From the NCBI GenBank assembly GCA_041665605.1, contig JBAYIO010000077.1, positions 1 to 29,718 on the forward strand: a stretch of 29,718 nt of DNA, in the 5' to 3' direction. The notes below the pieces were generated by a model, which was given only the letters and a program-made list of their open reading frames with translations, had not been told where the DNA came from and ran no database searches. The position numbers were made by a program, and so were the translations under genes. Origin of the DNA: CAIPAT01 sp041665605. Its GTDB lineage: Bacteria; Verrucomicrobiota; Lentisphaeria; Victivallales; Victivallaceae. This document shows, piece after piece, positions 1-7,883 of this stretch (its first letter is position 1; the number at the start of each line of letters is the position of its first letter).

Positions 1-64
1 GACGGATTGGCGGAAAAATACCGTTATGGAACGATAGAAAGTAAGAAAAAGAAGTTAAGCAGCC

Positions 65-87
65 ATCGGAATGCCGATAGGTTTTTT
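65..87 (+). terminator. Candidate intrinsic terminator of an upstream gene
   Basis: A short hairpin (ATCGG, loop AATG, CCGAT, 65-78) is followed after two or three bases by a run of six T (82-87). It points along the plus strand, so it would end a gene entering from the left. Plus frames 2 and 3 close at 35-37 and 42-44, giving plausible cut-off C-termini; frame 1 stays open to 120 but would cross the hairpin. The gene itself cannot be identified from so few bases. Confidence 0.4.
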
Positions 88-176
88 AAAATGGAAAATC
101 TCAGGCCGACAGGCTGCTAGATAAAAGACTGACAAGCTGGACAATTTCCTGTTTGAGTTAGTTTCAGCTTGAAAAC

Positions 177-262
177 TGGTGCCCGGAGCGGGAGTCGAAC
201 CCGCATCCTCTATCGAGGGACAGATTTTAAGTCTGTTGCGTCTGCCATTCCGCCATCCGGGC
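177..262 (-). tRNA. tRNA-Leu (anticodon UAA)
   Basis: Read on the minus strand the segment folds as a class II tRNA. The acceptor stem pairs GCCCGGA (from 262) with TCCGGGC, followed by discriminator A at 180 and an encoded CCA (179-177). The anticodon arm is ACAGA, loop CUUAAAA, UCUGU, with anticodon UAA at 229-227, which decodes the leucine codon UUA. A variable arm of leucine type (CCUCGAUAGAGG) and a T arm with GGGTTCGACTCCC are visible. Length is 83 nt plus CCA, normal for tRNA-Leu. No clear promoter is visible upstream (263-330). Confidence 0.95.
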
Positions 263-378
263 AAGGAGAAAACAGGACTTTAAGCTACATCTTAAAATGA
301 TTATTTTCCATTGCTTAAAGGTTAAAAATCCAAAAATCTTACAATGAGGGCGCGCCAGTCTGCAAACTGCATGGTTAT

Positions 379-1089
379 TTATTGGAAGAAGTTTTTGAAA
401 ACAAGACGCCTCAGAGTGTTGGGGCGATATACGAGCAGAAGCTTGCCTTCCGGAGTGACATTTGCTTTGACTATTATTTCACGTGCAATTTTATAATATT
501 CTTCATCCTTGACTTTGTCCAGCAGCATTCTGATTACAGTCGCTGTAATGTCTTTCGGAAGCGGCACCGCTCCGGCAGACGCTGATTGAACATTAAGCCA
601 TGCGTCTTTTTCAGTTATTTCCGGGGTTCCATGAATGTTCAGCCAGATATATGAACCTATCGGGTTATTAAATTTGGTGTCAACGGCGATATCAATGATT
701 AATTTCTTATTTTTAAATATAAGTTTATAGTTCTGCTGCGGTTGGATTTGCGCCCGCCGCCGGTCGTTTGAAGAGAAGAAGTCAGCAAGTTTGCTGCCGT
801 TTTCCAGCATCGTTAAAATGGAATTTACTTCCTCTTCGGAAAGCTCGATCCGGCTGGTGTCGCCGCTTTGGCTTTTCATTATATCCGCCAGTATGCGGTT
901 GAGTATAAGGGATTGCAGCCTTACCTGATTTGAATTGATATTGCCCGGCTTGAATTCAGGGTGCGAGCCGAGGACGGCAAACGCCAGGACTATGATGAAT
1001 ACCAGAAGCACGCCTGTAATGACAAGCAGCATCCTGGCAATAAAACCGGTAAAACTGGAACTCTTTGATTTTCCTTTATTTTGGGCCAC
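379..1089 (-). CDS. Hypothetical single-pass membrane protein
   Basis: I do not recognise this family. The protein is about 236 residues from the preferred GTG start at 1089, which has a GAGAGG ribosome-binding site about 10 nt upstream; a TTG at 1107 is a less likely start. A basic, Ser-rich N-terminus (about residues 1-14) precedes one strong hydrophobic segment (about 15-42, ending in FAVLG), so the remaining ~190 residues probably face the periplasm. That part is hydrophilic and alternates predicted helix (ELSEEEVNSILTMLENG) with beta-rich stretches (KLIFKNKKLIIDIAVDTKF). It lies 14 nt downstream of tsaB on the same strand and is probably co-transcribed with it; no functional link is evident. 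Confidence 0.75.
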   Translation of the reverse strand: MAQNKGKSKSSSFTGFIARMLLVITGVLLVFIIVLAFAVLGSHPEFKPGNINSNQVRLQSLILNRILADIMKSQSGDTSRIELSEEEVNSILTMLENGSKLADFFSSNDRRRAQIQPQQNYKLIFKNKKLIIDIAVDTKFNNPIGSYIWLNIHGTPEITEKDAWLNVQSASAGAVPLPKDITATVIRMLLDKVKDEEYYKIAREIIVKANVTPEGKLLLVYRPNTLRRLVFKNFFQ

Positions 1090-1103
1090 GATATTTTTTC
1101 CTC

Positions 1104-1787
1104 TCAAACTGTTGCCGGTCCGGTGAAAACTGCCGGCCGGATATAAACTAAATCTGTCAGGTCATTGTTCCATTCTGCATATTCCACGAAAATTAATCTT
1201 TCCGGCGATATGTGTTCAAGCAATTTAACCTGATTCAGGATATTCGAATCCACAACTTTCGCAATAGCGGCCCTGTCTTTTTCCAGGGCGACGATATGAT
1301 CAAATTTCCGCTCGTTGAAAAAGGCATTGGCATCCATCGCTGAAAGAACGTCATTTCTACCGGACGGGATAGCTGCGCCGTCCTGATTCACCAGCTCGAA
1401 AATCAGGATTTCGCTGTTGCGTCCGTCAAAAACTGCGGCAATGCTGTCTCCATTCCCGGTCTGCAGCACTGACGCCAGCGCGACGGCGGTCGGTACGCAG
1501 CGGGTTTTTACATTTGTATTTCCGAAAGTGATGCCGGCGACCAGGGCCGCCGCCAGGCGCATCCCGGTAAAACTGCCAGGGCCGGAGCCGACTGTCCATT
1601 CAGCAATATGCTCGAGTTGAATGTTATGGTCGTTTATAAGTTCAAGTACCCACGGGGTGAGCGCGGCAGAGTTTCTGCCGGTCATCGGCCGGGTATTGCT
1701 GATCAATATCTTTTCAGATCCTTTTTTGCAGGCTACAGCAAACGCCGCTTCGTTGCCTGAAAGATCGATTGCCGCTGAATATTCCAA
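1104..1787 (-). CDS. tsaB: tRNA threonylcarbamoyladenosine biosynthesis protein TsaB
   Basis: TsaB is the scaffold partner of TsaD and TsaE in making the universal t6A modification at position 37 of ANN-decoding tRNAs in the cytoplasm. The 227-residue product has the usual family length. It opens with the ASKHA-fold start (YSAAIDLSGNEAAFAV) and carries the diagnostic GSGPGSFTGMRLA block at about 67-79, which separates TsaB from its catalytic paralogue TsaD. The metal-binding HxxxH motif of TsaD is absent, as expected. The start is TTG at 1787, about 11 nt after AGAGG, and no in-frame ATG fits the conserved N-terminus. A TATAAT hexamer lies at 1814-1809 on the minus strand but has no matching -35. 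The hypothetical membrane gene follows closely. Confidence 0.93.
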   Translation of the reverse strand: MEYSAAIDLSGNEAAFAVACKKGSEKILISNTRPMTGRNSAALTPWVLELINDHNIQLEHIAEWTVGSGPGSFTGMRLAAALVAGITFGNTNVKTRCVPTAVALASVLQTGNGDSIAAVFDGRNSEILIFELVNQDGAAIPSGRNDVLSAMDANAFFNERKFDHIVALEKDRAAIAKVVDSNILNQVKLLEHISPERLIFVEYAEWNNDLTDLVYIRPAVFTGPATV

Positions 1788-2085
1788 TTTTAAAATGACC
1801 TCTGCTTTATTATAGTTAAAGTATCAAGAAATATAATCTTTGAACTGCTGAGTTTCAACCGTTGAGTATTATTGATTGACGCAATGCATCAGCGTTTTGG
1901 GGTTTCTTGCCGCCGTTTCATCAGGTATCTCTATATAGTGTACCGTCTGTAAGAGCATGATTGCAGTCGCCCGCATATCGTAATTACGTTATGAGAAAAG
2001 TCAGAATTACTGGCTGACGATATCAATGCCGGCTTTAGCTAAAATCAGGTGAACCGGCGGGCTATCCCTGCCGGAAATAGAGAAA
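1788..2085. other. Intergenic region between SGNH hydrolase gene and tsaB
   Basis: About 300 bases without a credible gene. Its right end holds a GC-rich hairpin (see 2054-2074). A minus-strand frame that overlaps the SGNH gene end stays open for about 32 codons, to a TAA near 2009, and reads in protein-like fashion (SPPVHLILAKAGIDIVSQ); at this length chance is a sufficient explanation. The left end carries a TATAAT hexamer that could serve tsaB. Confidence 0.5.
2054..2074 (-). terminator. GC-rich hairpin after the SGNH hydrolase gene
   Basis: On the minus strand CCGGC-A-GGG pairs with CCC-GCCGG around an ATAG loop, eight pairs with one bulged A, starting 11 nt after the stop codon at 2086. 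A TTTT run follows only after about 8 nt, so it is an imperfect intrinsic terminator; it could instead protect the mRNA 3' end. Confidence 0.35.
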
Positions 2086-3240
2086 CTATTTGGCTTTAAC
2101 GGCTTCTTTCAATACCGGCAGTACTGTTTTATACATGCGATAAAATCCCAAATCGTTGGGATGGCAGTTATCCACCGTGCAGGCATCCCGGTCTTCTTTG
2201 CCGAACAATGTTTCGCCGTCGATAAACCACACATGCTTATCGCCTGCTTTTACCGCATTCTCATAGGTCTGGCGAATCACTTCGCGGCGGGCAATTTCAT
2301 TCGCAGAACCGCCGAAATCGCATTTAGACAGAATAATAATCGGCAGATCCGGCTGTTTTTCACGAATGGCTTTGAAAAACGGTTCATGCGTCAGTTTTAG
2401 ATGTTCAACCGATGGGGCATTGTGGTCATAATCCATGATAAATGCAGCCAGGTCAAGCCCGGCGATCGCTTTGGCAACCGCAATTTCACCTTTGCCGGAA
2501 CCGGAAAACCCCAGGTTTATCTGCGGCGCGTCTATGGCACGGCAAAGCATCGTGGTATAAGCATTGCCGGGACGCGACGCACAGCCGCCCTGGGTAATCG
2601 AGGAGCCGTAGAAAAGAACCGGTTGGGTTATCGCTTGCGGAGTTGGCGCTTCGATTTTTGCGCCGGGCGCCAGGCCTATCTCAATTTTGGAGGCGCTGCC
2701 GTAAAGCGGCAGGAAAAGAGTATAGTCGGTCATTTGCTTAGGGGCGCCGTCAACCATCATGATTTCGATCTGCTTTTGATCGCGGCCCGGCTGAACTGTT
2801 TTACGGTAAAGGATATTGCTGCCGCTGCCGCGATACAGGTCAAAACCGGCGCTGCCGGCCCTGGGCATATGATTCATGTCGGAAGAATAAGCCAACTGCG
2901 CGCGTATGGCAATGTACAGCGAATCGGTGCGGAAACGGATTGCGCCGCCGGTTGAGTGCCGCGACAATGACAATGCGCCGGGGTTGACATCTCTTTCAGT
3001 AAATGACGCGGGAAGACGGTTGAATACTTTCTGCGGGTCACGCCAGGGGAAACCGCTCAGGACAAAAGGTTTCTGCAGCGCATCATGATAGCAGACGTCC
3101 TTGTTGCCGACTTTTACCGCCTGAAAGTTCTTGTCGATATCTTCAATCCTGATACTTTTTGTTTCGGCTGACTGACAATAAACAGACAGCGTCATACCGG
3201 CAGTCAGCACCGGCAGCAACATGATTTTCCCCAAGTTCAT
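2086..3240 (-). CDS. Secreted SGNH/GDSL hydrolase with N-terminal GxDLY domain
   Basis: Probably an exported esterase that removes acyl groups, for instance acetyl groups from polysaccharide. The start is ATG at 3240 with GAGG 7 nt upstream; a TTG at 3246 is less likely. Residues 1-24 form a signal peptide with a hydrophobic core (IMLLPVLTAGMTLSVYC) and possibly a lipobox-like Cys. The N-terminal beta domain shows the family signature GFDLYRG (about 132-138). The SGNH domain follows, with block I FYGSSITQGG (nucleophile Ser about 214), an LGFSGSGKGE block and the C-terminal DxxH (DNCHPNDLG, Asp about 357, His about 360). Length 384 is normal for GxDLY plus Lipase_GDSL_3 proteins. The natural substrate cannot be told from sequence. 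It is a single-gene unit. Confidence 0.88.
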   Translation of the reverse strand: MNLGKIMLLPVLTAGMTLSVYCQSAETKSIRIEDIDKNFQAVKVGNKDVCYHDALQKPFVLSGFPWRDPQKVFNRLPASFTERDVNPGALSLSRHSTGGAIRFRTDSLYIAIRAQLAYSSDMNHMPRAGSAGFDLYRGSGSNILYRKTVQPGRDQKQIEIMMVDGAPKQMTDYTLFLPLYGSASKIEIGLAPGAKIEAPTPQAITQPVLFYGSSITQGGCASRPGNAYTTMLCRAIDAPQINLGFSGSGKGEIAVAKAIAGLDLAAFIMDYDHNAPSVEHLKLTHEPFFKAIREKQPDLPIIILSKCDFGGSANEIARREVIRQTYENAVKAGDKHVWFIDGETLFGKEDRDACTVDNCHPNDLGFYRMYKTVLPVLKEAVKAK

Positions 3241-3669
3241 CTTCAAGCCTCATGTATTTGGGATTTATAAATGCAAAAGTAATATATTAACGATATCTGA
3301 CTGCAAAAGCAAGAGGAATTAATTGAATTAAGAATTTCTTTTACTGCTTTAGCCACGACGCTTGAATTTCAACGAAGCTCGATTAGGTTAGTTCAAGAGA
3401 TGGATGGTTTAGAGGTCATTACAAATTTTATGTCAAGCCTGATGATGGCTTGATGCCTGGCCGCCGTTTGGCAGGAAGTACAGCAGCTTTTACAGTAGTT
3501 ATCCCTGTACCATAGCCGGATGGATGTTGATTTTCTTTGGCTGTAATACCTGGCTGTATTACCGGAGATATGTCAAAATCTTAGAGCTTGATAGCAACTC
3601 TGAATAACAAGATTGCTGCCTCTGATGCGCGAGGCCCCGGGCGCATTCGAGAGTACGGACAATAAGTAT
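3241..3669. other. Long intergenic region with decayed-looking coding fragments
   Basis: The first 140 bases are AT-rich and featureless. From 3387 to 3515 one plus frame is open for 42 codons and reads like protein (GHYKFYVKPDDG, AAFTVVIPVP). From 3446 to 3607 an overlapping frame is open and contains a membrane-like stretch (GWMLIFFGCNTWLYYRRY). Neither has a convincing start or ribosome-binding site. A 7-bp hairpin (TCAAGCC, loop of 7, GGCTTGA) lies at 3433-3453. The whole may be a frameshifted remnant of a small membrane-protein gene like those downstream. Confidence 0.4.
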
Positions 3670-3984
3670 ATGAATAAAGAATGTGAAAATCAACAGGAAT
3701 TGACAACTTGTAAATGGATTTGGCTTGAAAGAACAACGACGATTATTCTATGCGCAGCCTTACTGTTTAACTTAGGGTACGTGCTTAGTCATACGAGATT
3801 GGATAATCCGAATATCCTCAATGGAATGGCAAATCCTGAATGGTATAGAAATGGCGCAATAATATTATTTGCGCTGGGCGTTCTGCTATTATTAGGAACA
3901 CTAATATTAAGAAAACAGAAAACATCATTGAGCTGTTTTTGGCTCACTGGATTTAATCTCCTGATGTTGTGTATGAGAAAATAG
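3670..3984 (+). CDS. Hypothetical small membrane protein with two transmembrane segments
   Basis: A 104-residue protein from the ATG at 3670; an in-frame ATG further upstream (3613) would add a polar N-terminus without hydrophobic character. Two hydrophobic helices are visible: about residues 19-38 (TTIILCAALLFNLGYVL) and about 62-80 (AIILFALGVLLLLGTLIL), followed by a basic stop (RKQK) and a third weaker Cys-containing segment at the C-terminus. The start has only a weak GGA 10 nt upstream. It overlaps the next membrane gene by about 16 nt if that uses its GTG, suggesting coupling. I do not recognise the family and its function is unknown. Confidence 0.6.
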   Translation: MNKECENQQELTTCKWIWLERTTTIILCAALLFNLGYVLSHTRLDNPNILNGMANPEWYRNGAIILFALGVLLLLGTLILRKQKTSLSCFWLTGFNLLMLCMRK

Positions 3985-4469
3985 AAAATAGGTGCATAAA
4001 AGCGGCGTCAAACATTATGGAATCCATCGTTAAAGAGCCGGAAGCGGCATGTTTTCTTCATTCGCGGAATGCATGGAAGTTTACTTTTTTCCTTATCGCA
4101 GTCGGTATTGCGCTGCTGGTCGCCTCGGCAGTATTGGGAATCTCCACCCTGCGTTTTCTGCACAATGCTGATTTTTCAGAAGGTACTGTAGAGGAATTGG
4201 AATTACACGCGCGGGTTTGTCGTCCAACGGTCTCTTTCCACGACAAGCAGGGGCAAATCCATACATTTTCAGAGCGGGGCTCCAATCCTTCCGGATTCAA
4301 GGTTGGACAAAAAGTTTGTGTGGCGTATAATCCCAATGCCCCTTCTATCGCACACATTGTTTCCTTTGAGACCCTTTGGATTTTGCCGACAGTTTTAGTC
4401 ATTATTGGAATGGCTTTCGTGCCGCTCGGTTTATTCAGGATGTGGCAAACACGTAAGGTTGCGATATAG
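3969..4469 (+). CDS. DUF3592-like membrane protein
   Basis: The 166-residue product has two transmembrane helices (about 38-62, FTFFLIAVGIALLVASAVLGIS, and about 137-157, WILPTVLVIIGMAFVPLGLF) enclosing a beta-rich loop. That loop fits the DUF3592 pattern: a G-V-E elements strand, PTVSFHDKQGQIHTFSERGSNP, then FKVGQKVCVAYNPNAPSIAHI, where the VxVxYNPxNP style motif is typical. The function of the family is unknown. The start is either GTG at 3969, overlapping the upstream gene, or ATG at 4017 (MESIVKEPE); neither has a good ribosome-binding site. Together with 3670-3984 it forms a small membrane-protein pair ahead of the methionine-synthase genes. Confidence 0.7.
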   Translation: MYEKIENRCIKAASNIMESIVKEPEAACFLHSRNAWKFTFFLIAVGIALLVASAVLGISTLRFLHNADFSEGTVEELELHARVCRPTVSFHDKQGQIHTFSERGSNPSGFKVGQKVCVAYNPNAPSIAHIVSFETLWILPTVLVIIGMAFVPLGLFRMWQTRKVAI

Positions 4470-4510
4470 CGGCATTTGTTTTTTGCGTTCGCTAGATTAA
4501 ATTAAGAGGT

Positions 4511-5191
4511 TTGTTTTATACCGGCAATTGCAAATCAGGATGGACGGCGATTAAATTGGACAATAAAAATCAAGTATTTTATTTTGGCAGCATACCGGTG
4601 GTTCTGCCTGAAGATACGGTTTATTCGCGACTTGGACGGAACCGCTTTCTGAACCGGCTGCCGGAAGCGCAGAAGAACCTGATCGGAAGGTACATTGCTG
4701 AAGGCATTGCATTGTGTCATCCCGCCGGGTGCTGGCTGCGGCTGAATATTGTTGAAAGAGGCGCGGGATCGGTAACGCTGGAAAACGGCGACAAGTTTAA
4801 CAGCGCCAGCCTGGCGGAACTGCTCAAGTTCAGTCACGCGATATTGCTGACGGCCTCTACGGTCGGTTGCGGCATCGTTGACGCATCCGCGGCGGCGTCC
4901 GGCGCCGGGGAAGGGGTTAAGGCGCTGGTTTATGATGCGGTCGGGAGCGAAATGGCGGATGAAGCCATCGGCTGGATTCACGGTTATGTCGCCCTGCAGC
5001 TTAAGCGCGGCAGCGAGAAATTGACCAGACGGCGCTTTTCCCCCGGTTACGGAGATCTGGAACTGGAAAACCAGAAAATTATTTATGACATTTTAAAGCT
5101 TGAGAAATTAGGAATCAGGCTGAATGAAAGCCTGATAATGGCGCCGGAGAAGTCGGTGACGGCTGTTGCCGGGATTGAACACAATAATTAA
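4511..5191 (+). CDS. Stand-alone MetH reactivation (AdoMet-binding activation) domain protein
   Basis: About 226 residues matching the C-terminal activation domain of cobalamin-dependent methionine synthase. In that family the domain binds AdoMet and reductively methylates cob(II)alamin that has been oxidised during turnover. The key stretch is RRRFSPGYGDLELENQ near residues 174-189, equivalent to the AdoMet-binding RPxxGY region, followed by LGIRLNESLIMAPEKSVTAVAGI, where N/TESxxMxPxKSV is characteristic. The N-terminal helical part (VYSRLGRNRFLNRLPEAQKN) also fits free-standing versions. It ends 30 nt before metH, whose product lacks this domain, so the two proteins probably work together. 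The start is uncertain: TTG 4511 has AAGAGG too close, and TTG 4556 is the alternative. Confidence 0.85.
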   Translation: MFYTGNCKSGWTAIKLDNKNQVFYFGSIPVVLPEDTVYSRLGRNRFLNRLPEAQKNLIGRYIAEGIALCHPAGCWLRLNIVERGAGSVTLENGDKFNSASLAELLKFSHAILLTASTVGCGIVDASAAASGAGEGVKALVYDAVGSEMADEAIGWIHGYVALQLKRGSEKLTRRRFSPGYGDLELENQKIIYDILKLEKLGIRLNESLIMAPEKSVTAVAGIEHNN

Positions 5192-5221
5192 AGCACATTT
5201 AAACTGGGAATGATTTAATAC

Positions 5222-7624
5222 ATGACAAAAAGCGAATTTCAAAAACTGTTGACGGAAAAAATAGTGATACTGGACGGCGCCACCGGGACTGAACTGGTCA
5301 AGCGGGGTATGCCGCAGGGTGTCTGTCCGGAATTGTGGATACTCGAGAATCCGTCGGCGATGATTGAAATTCAGCAGGCGTACCGCGCGGCAGGTTCGGA
5401 TATCGTGTTTGTTCCGAGCTTCGGCGCCAACCGTTTCAAACTCGAAGAGTTCGGTCTGGCCGGCCGGCTGGCTGAAATCAACCGTTCACTGGCGGGGCTG
5501 TCCCGCTGTGCGGCCGGAGACGGCCTGGTGTTCGGCGATCTGGCGCCAACCGGCAAATTCATCGAGCCGCTGGGCGATATTCCTTTTGAAGACGTGGTAA
5601 ATGTTTATAAGGAACAGGTCGCGGCGCTGCTGGAAGAGAATGTTGACGGTTTTGTCATTGAAACGATGATGGACATTCAGGAAACCAGGGCGGCGCTGCT
5701 GGCAGTTAAAGAATCCTGTGAACTGCCGGTCATGGTGACGATGACTTTTGATGAGCACATGCGGACGCTCACCGGCAGTGATCCGCTTTCGGTGCTGATT
5801 ACGCTTCAAGCTATGGGTGCTGACGCATTCGGCTGTAATTGTTCCACCGGCCCCGGCGATATGCTGGAAATCATCAGGAAAATCAAACCTTATGCCACGA
5901 TTCCGCTGATTGCCAAACCCAATGCGGGAATGCCGAAACTGGTATCCGGGGAGACGGTATTTGATATGGGGCCGGCGGCGTTTGCCGCGTATGTGACGGA
6001 GCTGGCCGCCGCCGGGGCAAATATTATGGGCGGTTGCTGCGGTTCCACGCCGGAACATATCCGGGAGATGGCAAAGATAGCGGCTCAATGCAAACCGGCG
6101 CTGCCGGTCATAACGGCATTAAGCGCGGTTTCCGCATCCGGCAGCTATTGCCTGCTCGGCAAAGACAAACCTTTTGCGGTAGTTGGCGAACGCATCAATC
6201 CCACCGGCAAGAAAGCGCTTCAGGCTGAATTGCGCGAAGGCAGGCTTGCCATGGTAAATAATTTTGCCCGCGAACAGGCCGCCGCCGGGGCTGCGATCCT
6301 GGACGTCAACATGGGACTTTCCGGGATTGATGAAAAAGAAATGATGGTGAAGGCGGTCAAGATGCTGGGCGGCGGGCTGCCGCTGTGCATAGATTCCACC
6401 AGCAACGAAGTTATTGAGGCGGCGCTCCGGATTTATCCGGGACGGGCACTGGTCAACTCTATTTCCGCGGAGAAAAGCAGACTTGAAAAGACCCTGCCGG
6501 CGGCGGCCAAATATGGCGCCATGTTCATTTTGCTGCCACTGACGGATGAGGGGATTCCGGAAACGGTTGAAGGCCGCATGGAAATCGTTAAAAAGGTATT
6601 CAGCGAAGCCGGGAAATACGGATATTCGAAAGCGGACATTTGCGTTGACGGTCTGGTGATGACAGTTTCCTCGAATCAGAATGCCGCCGCGATTACGCTG
6701 GACCTGATTGAATGGTGCAGCCGCGAATTCTGCGTCAACACGATTTGCGGCTTGTCAAACGTCAGTTTCGGCATGCCGCAGCGGGGTTATGTGAATAACA
6801 CATTCCTCGCTATGGCGATTGGTCGCGGTTTGAATATGGCGATAGCCAACCCTTCGGCGGAAATGCTGATGCCGGTGGTTGATGCCGGCAATGTTCTGAA
6901 CGGGCGCGATTTTAAAATGAAACGCTATGTCGAAAAATACGGTGCGGCAGAGCAGGGGGGGAAGGCTCCGGTCACCGTTAAAAGCAATGATCCGGCGCAG
7001 CATGTGTTCAATTGCGTCGTTACCGGTGACGAAGAGAGTATTGCCGGCGCGATCAGCAAGGCGCTGGCAGGCGGAATAACGGCGAAAGAGATTGTTGATA
7101 AAAGTTTGATTCCCGCCATCAACCGGGTAGGGGAACTTTATGACCGGAAAGAATATTTTCTGCCGCAGCTTATCATGAGCGCCGATACCATGCGCAAAGG
7201 ATTTGAGGTATTGGAACCGTTGCTGGAGGAGCACAAATCGCAGAACGACAAGCCGAAAGCTGTAATTGTTCTGGCGACGGTGGAAGGAGATATCCACGAT
7301 ATCGGCAAGAATATTGTAGCTTTGATGTTGAGAAATTACGGGTTTGAGGTAGTTGACCTGGGTAAAGACGTATCCGCCAGGCACATTGTCGCCGGAGCCC
7401 GGGAACACAACGCCGCCGTCATCGGCCTTTCAGCCCTGATGACGACAACCATGACCAGAATGGCTGAAGTTATCAAACTGGCCAAGGCGGAAGGATTGAA
7501 CAAGGTAAAATTCATGGTCGGCGGTGCGGTTGTTGATCAGAATTACGCCGATGAGATCGGTGCGGACGCCTACGCCGCGGATGCGATGGATGCTGTCAGG
7601 ATTGCACAGAAGTTTACGGTGTGA
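5222..7624 (+). CDS. metH: Cobalamin-dependent methionine synthase, without reactivation domain
   Basis: Transfers the methyl group of 5-methyltetrahydrofolate to homocysteine through enzyme-bound methylcobalamin, giving methionine. Domains in order: homocysteine S-methyltransferase barrel (about 1-290) with zinc ligands expected at Cys207 (GCNCSTGP) and Cys272-Cys273 (GGCCGSTPEH); pterin-binding barrel (about 315-570; VGERINPTGKKA, ILDVNMG, LPLCIDSTSNEVIEAAL); cobalamin cap helices (about 585-670); Rossmann B12 domain (about 678-800) with the lower-ligand motif GDIHDIGKN, His692. The 800 residues compare with about 1,200 for full-length MetH: the C-terminal activation module is missing and is supplied by the gene just upstream. 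ATG 5222 lies 30 nt after that gene, with only a weak GGGA upstream. Confidence 0.95.
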   Translation: MTKSEFQKLLTEKIVILDGATGTELVKRGMPQGVCPELWILENPSAMIEIQQAYRAAGSDIVFVPSFGANRFKLEEFGLAGRLAEINRSLAGLSRCAAGDGLVFGDLAPTGKFIEPLGDIPFEDVVNVYKEQVAALLEENVDGFVIETMMDIQETRAALLAVKESCELPVMVTMTFDEHMRTLTGSDPLSVLITLQAMGADAFGCNCSTGPGDMLEIIRKIKPYATIPLIAKPNAGMPKLVSGETVFDMGPAAFAAYVTELAAAGANIMGGCCGSTPEHIREMAKIAAQCKPALPVITALSAVSASGSYCLLGKDKPFAVVGERINPTGKKALQAELREGRLAMVNNFAREQAAAGAAILDVNMGLSGIDEKEMMVKAVKMLGGGLPLCIDSTSNEVIEAALRIYPGRALVNSISAEKSRLEKTLPAAAKYGAMFILLPLTDEGIPETVEGRMEIVKKVFSEAGKYGYSKADICVDGLVMTVSSNQNAAAITLDLIEWCSREFCVNTICGLSNVSFGMPQRGYVNNTFLAMAIGRGLNMAIANPSAEMLMPVVDAGNVLNGRDFKMKRYVEKYGAAEQGGKAPVTVKSNDPAQHVFNCVVTGDEESIAGAISKALAGGITAKEIVDKSLIPAINRVGELYDRKEYFLPQLIMSADTMRKGFEVLEPLLEEHKSQNDKPKAVIVLATVEGDIHDIGKNIVALMLRNYGFEVVDLGKDVSARHIVAGAREHNAAVIGLSALMTTTMTRMAEVIKLAKAEGLNKVKFMVGGAVVDQNYADEIGADAYAADAMDAVRIAQKFTV

Positions 7625-7853
7625 AGCAATAGAGTTACTGCTTTATGTTAGAGACTGCTTTGTTTTCTGAAAATTTATGTGTTATTGTCTTGATTTTATA
7701 AATGTCTGCGGTATTTTACCATTATAGAGTTTTAATGCGTGTTAAATTCATGAATAAATACGTTTGCTTCATGGATTTTTTTAGTATGTTATTCTATATT
7801 TAGTGTTTTGAATGGCGGCATACCGCATTATGTTGTGTAAAAAGTAATTATTG

Positions 7854-7872
7854 TTATAAATATAACCTGGAG
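7854..7872 (+). promoter_or_regulatory. Near-palindrome and ribosome-binding site ahead of the repeat protein
   Basis: GTTATA-AA-TATAAC forms a near-perfect palindrome just before GGAG at 7869-7872, which is 11 nt before the ATG at 7884. The palindrome could be an operator or overlap a -10 box. The preceding 230 bases after metH are AT-rich without a gene; a weak 6-bp hairpin followed by seven T (7749-7782) might end metH transcription. Confidence 0.25.
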
Positions 7873-7883
7873 TTTTGTTATCT

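Noticed and set aside
1..120. Plus frame 1 open from the window edge to 120
   Set aside because: It would read through a hairpin-T-run terminator at 65-87, and its composition (KKKK run) is not convincing; the other two frames stop before the terminator.
55..264. Minus-strand frame of 69 codons across the tRNA
   Set aside because: It overlaps tRNA-Leu completely and has no protein resemblance.
2401..2955. 184-codon plus-strand frame antisense to the SGNH hydrolase
   Set aside because: The minus-strand frame has clear catalytic motifs and a signal peptide; the antisense frame is a composition shadow.
4470..4510. SAM or cobalamin riboswitch ahead of the metH genes
   Set aside because: Only about 40 nt lie between the DUF3592 gene and the reactivase gene, too short for either class, and no motif is visible.
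6755..7408. 217-codon minus-strand frame inside metH
   Set aside because: Shadow of the strongly supported metH frame; no motif or ribosome-binding site.
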